In this document: positions 36,946-42,600 of the stretch, in pieces
Layout: each line of letters opens with the position of its first letter
How positions within the stretch are numbered: the first letter of the stretch is position 1
Origin: Flavobacteriaceae bacterium CRH
GTDB taxonomy: Bacteria; Bacteroidota; Bacteroidia; Flavobacteriales; Flavobacteriaceae
NCBI GenBank assembly: GCA_001507425.1
Contig: LMAJ01000035.1
Location: 1-42,600 of the forward strand
Direction of reading: 5' to 3'
Length of the DNA stretch: 42,600 nucleotides
Position numbers and translations under genes: made by a program
The notes under the pieces: model-generated
What the model was told of the DNA's origin: nothing
The model's input: the letters and a program-made list of their open reading frames with translations, nothing else
Database searches by the model: none

Positions 36946-37273
36946 TAATGGATTATACCAAATTCAATCTTTTACTGATATCCAAGCGATTTATAGGACT
37001 TATCTGAATGACAAATTTGCCTATTAACAAGCTAGAATCTTAAATATCAATAATTTGTATTAATGCTGATTATAAATACAACTATGATCTGCTTAAAATA
37101 CCTTATCAGTAAAAAGCCTTGGCACATAAATGTAAACATCAGTATTAAACTTAATTTAAAAGGCAAAATTATTACAACACTTGCATTCAATTATATTTTA
37201 ATAGAAAATTAATGTCATAATTAGGACTACCATTAAAGACAAACAGTTTATTAGTCTTATTCATCCAAAATAG
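36946..37273. other. AT-rich divergent spacer
   Basis: The sequence between two divergent phased-repeat promoters. No gene, hairpin or repeat was recognised in it. Confidence 0.5.
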
Positions 37274-37358
37274 AGCTATAGAAAACTCCCATTCAACTAC
37301 ACTAAACTTCTATCCATCGAAATATTCTATAAAACCATGTTTTGTAAACGTATGTTTG
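37274..37358 (+). promoter_or_regulatory. 21-bp phased repeat promoter of the cytidylyltransferase gene
   Basis: AGCTATAGA (37274-37282), AACTACACT (37295-37303) and ATCGAAATA (37316-37324) are exactly 21 bp apart. TATGTTTG (37351-37358) starts 35 bp after the last half-site. The gene follows after a leader of roughly 140 bases. Confidence 0.7.
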
Positions 37359-37509
37359 TACTATAAAATTTACTATTATGAAATATAAAAACCTAAACGA
37401 CTTAAAGATATGCTTTTGATTTATCAGCTTTTGTAAGCATCCTTACTTAATAGCATTTCTTTCTTAACTTATTTAAATAACTACTAATAAAAAACTAATA
37501 TGAAAAAAA

Positions 37510-37947
37510 ATAAAAACAAAAATCGGAATTACATTTAGTGCCTTTGATTTACTTCATGCCGGACATGTAAGAATGCTCGAAGAAGCAAAATCATATTGTG
37601 ACTACTTGATCGTGGGATTACAAACTGACCCAACAATAGACAGACCTCACAAAAATAAACCTACACAATCTGTCGTAGAAAGATATATTCAACTCAAAGC
37701 CTGCAGATTTGTTGATGAAATTATTCCCTATGCTACCGAACAATACCTTGAAGATATACTTCAGGCTTTGCCTATCAATGTTAGGATTTTAGGTGACGAA
37801 TATGAAAACATAAATTTTACGGGACGTGAATATTGCGAGAAAATGAAAATTCAGATTATATTCAACAAACGTAATCATCGTTTTTCAAGTAGTGGTTTAA
37901 GAAAAGAAGTTTACCAACATGAATGCCTCAAGATTGTAAACAATTAA
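37510..37947 (+). CDS. TagD-like cytidylyltransferase with damaged start
   Basis: A nucleotidyltransferase of about 145 residues. Conserved motifs are KIGITFSAFDLLHAGHVRML (HxGH nucleotide-binding motif), IVGLQTDP, ERYIQLKACRFVDEIIPY and the C-terminal HRFSSSGLRKEV signature. It resembles glycerol-3-phosphate or related cytidylyltransferases that make CDP-activated precursors. The first in-frame ATG (37573) lies after the HAGH motif and cannot be the real start. Upstream, an ATG at 37500-37502 is followed by A8 (37503-37510). With seven A's it would read MKKIKTKIGITFSAF in frame. As written, only an ATA at 37510-37512 is available before the motif. The gene is either frameshifted, slippage-dependent, or affected by a homopolymer read error. 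The end coordinate is sure, the start is not. Confidence 0.75.
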   Translation: MKTKIGITFSAFDLLHAGHVRMLEEAKSYCDYLIVGLQTDPTIDRPHKNKPTQSVVERYIQLKACRFVDEIIPYATEQYLEDILQALPINVRILGDEYENINFTGREYCEKMKIQIIFNKRNHRFSSSGLRKEVYQHECLKIVNN

Positions 37948-39200
37948 CTATCATTAAATTAGACAAACATATAAAGAATTATCATTTAAAAGTCCGGAAA
38001 AAGTATAGAGCAGATATTCCGCAGATAAGGAACTTTTTTGCTACAAAAAATTAAGTCTGTCTCTTTTTAGAATTGCAAAATAATATATAAAATGAAATGT
38101 ATTTTTGCTACAATCCCCAACAGGGCATCCAAACCAAATTCATAAAGCCAATAAAAGAAAGCCACTACCAGTAGTAAGCCAATCTCTTCAAATCCTCCAT
38201 AAAATTTATAGAAATTTGTCCCGTCTAGGTCCCCCGGCAGGACATGAAAATCGCTTATTTTTTATAACTAGGTTCTAGTTAAACAGTAAAAAAACGAATA
38301 AAAAGAGTCCGTTTAGAAATGGACTTAAATTAAGATAATTCAATATTATTAATTACATATCCAGAAATTAAATTTCCATATTGTATGTGCACCAGATACA
38401 TTTTGAGGTGCAATTAAATAACAATTTCAAGAATTACAATTAGAGTCGTAAATCAAAAGAATTTTATAAAGTAGCCTAATATTTTTACTACTCAAAGTTT
38501 TGAGGCAGAATGGTGGCGGATAAATCTTCAGATGCTACTTAATTCATTAAAATCAAACCCTTCTCAACCTAGGTTCAAATGGCAGAGCCTCCCTCTTCAA
38601 AATTAGAAAAAAATGTATTTTTTTTTAAAGAATAGGGGATTGCTTTTCTTAATAAACCACTTATCAATTTGCTGTTCTACTGAGGCAAATAAGTGATTTA
38701 TTTCTAATCACCCAATCTCTAAAAAAGAACTTTAAAAAATTGGTATATATAATTTTTTTTTTCTCTTGAGTTTTCGTTTTCAAATCTAGAAATAATTTAA
38801 TCATATTTAAAACTGTAAATATGTTTAACGAAAAGTTCAATCTGAAAAATCTGTGTAAGTGACAATTCTATTTAACCGTAAATATTAAGTATTTTTGGTA
38901 TATTTGTAGTACAAAAAAGAATAATACTACTGTCAGTTATTCGTTAGTATTTTAATTTTTGTGCATGATTTATTGAAATAGTAAAATTGAATTTGGGTGC
39001 AGAATCGGTGCATTAGGTTCATGGAATACCTCTCGTAAACGCACCAAAAAGCTAAGGCAGTATACTTCTTTTAAACCAAAAAAGCCAGTAAATTCAATAT
39101 ACAGCAATTAGAAATTTAACAGGTAATTATCCAGTCAGAATTGTGAAATATTACTTCTAATTCTACAGGCCAAATAATTATTCTCTTTACCTTTAAGAGC
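37948..39200. other. Gene-poor tract with remnants and hairpins
   Basis: This 1.25-kb stretch precedes the IS3-family genes. It contains a membrane-protein fragment (38067-38258), a long imperfect hairpin (about 38651-38703, CACTTAT/ATAAGTG and TTTGC/GCAAA arms), a promoter-like TATATTTG at about 38897, and short GCAGAAT motifs near 38506 and 38998. No intact gene was seen, and part of it may belong to the insertion element. Confidence 0.5.
38067..38258 (-). pseudogene. Remnant of an unidentified membrane protein
   Basis: A minus-strand open stretch of about 63 codons ends in a stop at 38067-38069. It reads DFHVLPGDLDGTNFYKFYGG, then FEEIGLLLVVAFFYWLYEFG and LDALLGIVAKIHFILYIILQ. The hydrophobic helices and balanced codons look like the C-terminal part of a real membrane protein. 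A stop precedes it and no start codon is visible. The family was not identified. Confidence 0.45.
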
Positions 39201-39560
39201 ATGGAAACAGTTAGAAAAAAATACAGCTTAGAATTTAAAATATCATCTGTTGATATGAGCATAAAATACGGGAGCATCATTGACGTTGCCCAAGAACTTG
39301 GAATTAGCGAAAATACTCTCTCACATTGGAAAAAACTGCATAAGGATGGGAAACTTACTTTTTCAAAATTAACCGCTACAGATATCACTAAAGAAGATTT
39401 ATTGAAATTGAGGAAAGAAATTAAAAATATAAAACTTGAACGCGATATTCTAAAAAAGGAGCTAAGCATCTTCTCCAAGAAAGGCAGGCAAAATATCAAT
39501 TTATTAAAGATAATGCTCAGATATTCCCTACCGGGAAGATGTGCCAGATTTTCGAAATAA
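39201..39560 (+). CDS. IS3-family transposase OrfA
   Basis: A 119-residue protein with an N-terminal helix-turn-helix (about 8-50, KYSLEFKISSVDMSIKYGSI and LGISENTLSHWKKLH) and a leucine-rich coiled coil (DLLKLRKEIKNIKLERDILKKELSIF). It binds the element ends as part of the OrfAB transposase. At codons 84-86 the sequence A AAA AAG (39452-39458) is in the correct phase for -1 slippage. Slipping there enters the OrfB frame with no stop before its first methionine. The 22-bp overlap with OrfB fits the family. It appears intact. Confidence 0.9.
   Translation: METVRKKYSLEFKISSVDMSIKYGSIIDVAQELGISENTLSHWKKLHKDGKLTFSKLTATDITKEDLLKLRKEIKNIKLERDILKKELSIFSKKGRQNINLLKIMLRYSLPGRCARFSK
39452..39458 (+). 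promoter_or_regulatory. Candidate -1 ribosomal frameshift site
   Basis: The heptamer A AAA AAG is in zero-frame phase (CTA AAA AAG), the canonical slippery sequence of IS150/IS3-type elements. After a -1 shift the frame stays open to OrfB. Confidence 0.75.
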
Positions 39561-40360
39561 ACAGAAGCAGTTTTTACCGTTGGAACAAAGCCCAGCCCAA
39601 TAGCAAAAGAGATCGCAGGGCATTTATATGTTCTGAAATTTCAAGAATCTTTAATTGGAGTCAAGGCAGATACGGCGGCACAAGAATTACAAAGGAATTA
39701 CACTCAATTGGCATTAAAATCTCTCGAGGGTATGTCGGAAGGTTGCTGCAGAGATTACATTTACAAAGAGTTTCGAAATTAAAATTCAAAAAAACTACAA
39801 ATTCATTTCATAAATATCCTGTAGTAGATAATTTGCTGAACCAGGATTTTAAAGTTAGAAAAGAAAACCAAGTTTGGGTATCTGACATTACTTATATCAG
39901 AACTGGACAAGGCTGGCTATATCTTACCATAGTCATTGATTTATTTGACCGCAAAGTAATAGGCTGGTCAGCAAGTGAAACTATGAAAGCAATCGACACT
40001 TCTATTGCCGCTTATAAAAAAAGTGTATTACACCGCCCTTTAACCAGCAGCCAAAGATTAATATTTCATTCTGACAGGGGGATCCAATACGCATGTAAAG
40101 ATTTTACCTATATAATTACAAAAAATCCCCAAATCTCAAGAAGCATGAGCAGAAAAGGAAACTGTTATGATAACGCAGTAGCAGAAAGTTTTTTTAAAAC
40201 GTTGAAAACAGAATTGATTTCAAAAAATAATTATAAAACCAGACGAAAAGCAAAAACCTCAATTTCGGAATACATTGAAAATTTCTATAATACTGAAAGA
40301 AGACACTCTGCCTTGGGAAATTTTACAATTACCGAATACCATAATTTAAAGTCGAAATAA
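39539..40360 (+). CDS. IS3-family transposase OrfB (DDE integrase core)
   Basis: A 273-residue catalytic part. It has an HTH_21-like N-terminus (MCQIFEINRSSFYRWNK, then GRYGGTRITKELHSIGIKIS) and a retroviral-integrase-type core. The catalytic residues are Asp in WVSDITYI, Asp in IFHSDRGIQYA and Glu in DNAVAESFFKTLKTEL, followed by the YIENFYNTERRHSALG ending. It is normally made as an OrfAB fusion by -1 frameshifting from OrfA; the separate ATG (39539) is also possible. All three acidic residues are intact, so the element may be active. The terminal inverted repeats could not be placed with confidence. Confidence 0.92.
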   Translation: MCQIFEINRSSFYRWNKAQPNSKRDRRAFICSEISRIFNWSQGRYGGTRITKELHSIGIKISRGYVGRLLQRLHLQRVSKLKFKKTTNSFHKYPVVDNLLNQDFKVRKENQVWVSDITYIRTGQGWLYLTIVIDLFDRKVIGWSASETMKAIDTSIAAYKKSVLHRPLTSSQRLIFHSDRGIQYACKDFTYIITKNPQISRSMSRKGNCYDNAVAESFFKTLKTELISKNNYKTRRKAKTSISEYIENFYNTERRHSALGNFTITEYHNLKSK

Positions 40361-40652
40361 AAAAGAAGCGCTTTTTTCCAATTTAAAAATTAATGTCAAA
40401 AAATCAAGCTTTAAACATTAGAAAAAATACAATAAAGCGTGGCGTTTTATGGCAGAAGCGTAGCACATCATAATTTGGGAACTAAAATCCAGTTAAATCA
40501 GAGCCTTACATATTGTGGTTTGAAACTGTATATGCCCGCTAAAAAGGCAATATTGTAAAAATAATTTACTAACAGTTCTTTAATTATTAAAAAGTAATTA
40601 AAAAAATGTCCTTACAATTTCCAATTGTGTCCAGTGTGGGTATAATAGAAAT
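40361..40652. other. Spacer between IS3 genes and the YhcG-type nuclease gene
   Basis: AT-rich and probably contains the right end of the IS3-family element. A TGGCAGAAGCGTAGCAC stretch (about 40451-40467) resembles the GCAGAAT motifs found elsewhere in this tract. No gene was seen. Confidence 0.4.
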
Positions 40653-41675
40653 TTATTCAGAAAGGTATTTTCTTTCTATTTTTTCTTTTGCTTCGGTCAG
40701 TAATGAATGGATTTTTTCTTCAAACTGTTTTTTAGGCGGTAAATCAGTCCAGTATTCAGCAACTATTATCCCATCTTTGTGCATTTCGAGTAATTCTATT
40801 TGTTCACGACTGCTTTCTGCACATAGTATTAATCCAATTGGTGTTTTCTCCCCTTGCTGCTTTTCATACTTGTCCAGCCATCGCAGATATAACTCCATTT
40901 GCCCCTTATGTTTAGCTTGGAATTTTCCTAATTTTAATTCAATCGCAACTAGCCGTTTTAATTTACGATGATAAAATAGTAAATCTAAATTAAAATCTTC
41001 ACCATCTATAATCATTCTTTTTTGACGCTCGACAAAAGTAAATCCCTTTCCTAGTTCAAGAATGAATTTTTCCAACTCATACAATATTGCCTGCTCTAAA
41101 TCCTTTTCCAGATAGGCATTACCTAAATTTAAAAAATCTAACAAATAAGGATCTTTAAATGAGTATTGTAAATTATATGGAGATGATGTCGTTTGAATAT
41201 TGGCTATTTCAGTACGTTCAAAAGTTTTTGCTGCTATTTGCTTTCGTAAATCCCTAACACTCATTAACTGGTCGCTTACCTGATTAGCATAGAACAGTTT
41301 GGCTTCCTGATTTTTAATGGGTATTATTGCTAAAAAGTGGGACCAGCTTAATTGTCGTGACAGTGTCACGACAATTTCTTTATCTGCAAACTGATCAGCA
41401 AACTGCATCATTCTACGAAGATTTTTTTCTTCGAAATTTCTTCCGTATTTATTTTCCAATTGTACAGACAATGCCGACACAATTTGTTTTCCATATTCTG
41501 CTCGTTTATTTTGAAGTATAGTATCGTTAATTCTAAAACCAATCTCCCAAAAAAGCAATGTTAGAGAACTATTGTTTTGAACAATAACTTGCTGTTGAGT
41601 TTGCTCGACAAGTATGGATAATTCGTCGAATAAATCAGTTTCAATAAATACTATATCATTTTCTCTATCTGCCAT
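40653..41675 (-). CDS. YhcG/DUF1016-type PD-(D/E)XK nuclease family protein
   Basis: A 340-residue protein with the two-part structure of the YhcG family. The N-terminal helical domain (about 10-170) shows LFWEIGFRINDTILQNKRAEYG, ALSVQLENKYGRNFEEKNLRRM and QLSWSHFLAIIPI. The C-terminal PD-(D/E)XK nuclease domain (about 180-320) shows FKDPYLLDFL, FILELGKGFTFVERQKRM, then EDFNLDLLFYHRKLKRLVAIELK, with Asp and Glu-x-Lys as predicted metal-binding residues. Members are often found next to mobile elements and restriction-like genes and bind or cut nucleic acids. Here it stands alone beside an IS3-family element. Full length for the family; the cellular role is not settled. Confidence 0.88.
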   Translation of the reverse strand: MADRENDIVFIETDLFDELSILVEQTQQQVIVQNNSSLTLLFWEIGFRINDTILQNKRAEYGKQIVSALSVQLENKYGRNFEEKNLRRMMQFADQFADKEIVVTLSRQLSWSHFLAIIPIKNQEAKLFYANQVSDQLMSVRDLRKQIAAKTFERTEIANIQTTSSPYNLQYSFKDPYLLDFLNLGNAYLEKDLEQAILYELEKFILELGKGFTFVERQKRMIIDGEDFNLDLLFYHRKLKRLVAIELKLGKFQAKHKGQMELYLRWLDKYEKQQGEKTPIGLILCAESSREQIELLEMHKDGIIVAEYWTDLPPKKQFEEKIHSLLTEAKEKIERKYLSE

Positions 41676-42430
41676 CGTGTGATTTATTAAGTGTCGTAGA
41701 ATGCATCTTACAAAACAAAAATACTAAAAGTAAATTGACAGATAATAAAATATATCCTCCAAAACTTTATTTTAGCATTAATACAAACATTTCAAAAGTA
41801 TATTACAAATTACTTGCATACTTTAAACGTAATCATGATGTCAAAATAGGAATAACGCAATTACTCTTAATTTTTAAATTAGTTTCTTTTTAGCGAAAAA
41901 TTTTATGGTAGTAAGCTTATCGCAATAATAAATTATCGCCATTTTTAATTTTGGGGCAGAATCGATGCATCTATACTCAAAAAACAAATTACATCACTGT
42001 TAAACAAACATCTAAACGCACAAGTTCGAATGATTACTACGCTTTTTTTTATTTTAGTTATTTTATTTTGCTACCAGGTTAAAGTCCCTTTCCCGCTAAA
42101 AGATAAAAGACCTATATTCTTACAAGATAGGTCTTTTTTTATGCCCTTTTTCTACATATAAGAAAGTTTACCATACACAAAAAAAGTGATTCAAAAATCT
42201 CGTTAAGTTAACTAGATGATCAATTAATATCTTTATATCTTTATTCAGCCTATTAAGTTTTCTAAAATAAGGAGTTCAAATAGTATTAAAAAATAAATAT
42301 CTGTTATCACTAATCTTAACAACTTTAATTTTAATTGATCAAGTCTGAGTTTAAAATTACCGCCATTCAGCACTGCTTTAAAATCAATCTTTACCCAAAA
42401 TAATTATGTGAAATTATGAAACACTATATG
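41676..42430. other. Gene-poor region after the nuclease gene
   Basis: AT-rich and contains a GCAGAATCGATGCAT motif (about 41957-41971), a T-rich tract at 42044-42070 and the terminator below. No protein gene was seen on either strand. Confidence 0.5.
42106..42140 (+). terminator. Orphan rho-independent terminator
   Basis: AAAGACCTAT pairs with ATAGGTCTTT, followed by a run of T's. No gene precedes it on the plus strand. The preceding bases (GGTTAAAGTCC, CCCGCTA) look vaguely like a tRNA 3' end. Confidence 0.7.
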
Positions 42431-42447
42431 GAGTGCAAATTCTGGTA

Positions 42448-42563
42448 AAAGTGAGCATCCCATTCCGGTAAAAGAGAGCAATTGATTCCGGTTTAAAGTG
42501 ACCACCCTATTCTTGTAAAAAAGATCAGTTGATTCCGGTTCAAAGTGACCACCTCAAAAAGTA
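42448..42563. repeat. IS21-type terminal repeat array
   Basis: Five imperfect direct units of about 24 bp start at ATTC/ATTCCGGT and end in AAAGTGACCACC or a variant: ATTCTGGTAAAAGTGAGC, ATTCCGGTAAAAGAGAGC, ATTCCGGTTTAAAGTGACC, ATTCTTGTAAAAAAGATC, ATTCCGGTTCAAAGTGACC. Repeated CCGGTTnAAAGTGACC ends are typical of IS21-family elements in Bacteroidota. No istA/istB gene is seen inside the window; the body may lie beyond the right edge. Confidence 0.65.
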
Positions 42564-42600
42564 GTGTTTATAAAGAATATCTTACTTGTTTTTAAAACAA

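Noticed and set aside
38555..38600. GGTTCAAAT stretch resembling a tRNA T arm
   Set aside because: No complementary acceptor stem or other tRNA arms are present nearby.
42075..42095. Sequence resembling a tRNA 3' end (GGTTAAAGTCC ... CCCGCTA) before a terminator
   Set aside because: The T-stem does not pair and no anticodon or D arm lies upstream. It may be a relic, but a tRNA or attachment site is not supported.
42448..42563. Short regularly spaced repeats that could suggest a CRISPR array
   Set aside because: The units are contiguous and degenerate with no unique spacers and no cas genes. They fit an IS21-type end.

Overview
The window looks like a chromosome segment of a Flavobacterium-like Bacteroidota. 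It is AT-rich, several genes have TAnnTTTG-type -7 promoter elements, secreted proteins carry type IX secretion (T9SS) sorting domains, and a PorP/SprF N-terminus is cut by the left edge. No rRNA, intact tRNA, CRISPR array or phage structural genes were found.

Layout. 1-5,100 (minus strand): the start of a PorP/SprF protein, then a giant RCC1/DUF11/cadherin-like T9SS adhesin whose type B sorting domain lies out of frame behind an A7 run. The 5' end of the adhesin abuts a truncated duplicate of the promoter and first codons of the DUF4114 gene found at 34.4-36.8 kb. 5,100-8,170: dead mobile DNA, namely a decayed IS6-type transposase, a nonsense-riddled IS1182-type element with recognisable ends, and small coding remnants. 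8,170-11,820: three minus-strand genes for secreted or surface proteins. 12,269-24,835: an exopolysaccharide-like locus with a TPR/beta-barrel protein, a membrane-anchored GH5-like glycosidase, an Ig-like protein and a 1030-aa polytopic membrane protein on the minus strand, and a MOP-family flippase, a GT4 glycosyltransferase and a receiver-domain/GT2 fusion on the plus strand. 25,052-31,188: a phosphorelay cluster (HNOBA/multi-PAS histidine kinase, FIST sensor, second histidine kinase, Hpt protein, single-domain response regulator). 32,492-33,706: a GAF histidine kinase. 33,977-34,331: an ORF-less class-C-like group II intron remnant directly behind a terminator. 34,393-36,837: a DUF4114 T9SS cargo protein. 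About 37,510-37,947: a cytidylyltransferase with a damaged start. 37,948-42,600: gene-poor, with an IS3-family element that uses a -1 frameshift, a YhcG-type PD-(D/E)XK nuclease, and an IS21-like repeated terminus at the right edge.

Two results stand out. First, one polypeptide joins a complete receiver domain to a family 2 glycosyltransferase. It is convergent with an operon encoding two histidine kinases, a FIST sensor and a free Hpt protein, which suggests that a phosphorelay controls polysaccharide synthesis directly at the enzyme. Second, five promoters share 9-bp half-sites of type NNCTAYANN repeated at exactly 21 bp, ending 34-35 bp upstream of a TAnnTTTG element. A sixth site has the repeats without the -7 element. 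This looks like a LytTR-type activator regulon that includes the response regulator, the DUF4114 surface protein and its duplicate, the cytidylyltransferase, and a duplicated intergenic module flanking much of the polysaccharide/signalling region. No LytTR gene is in the window.
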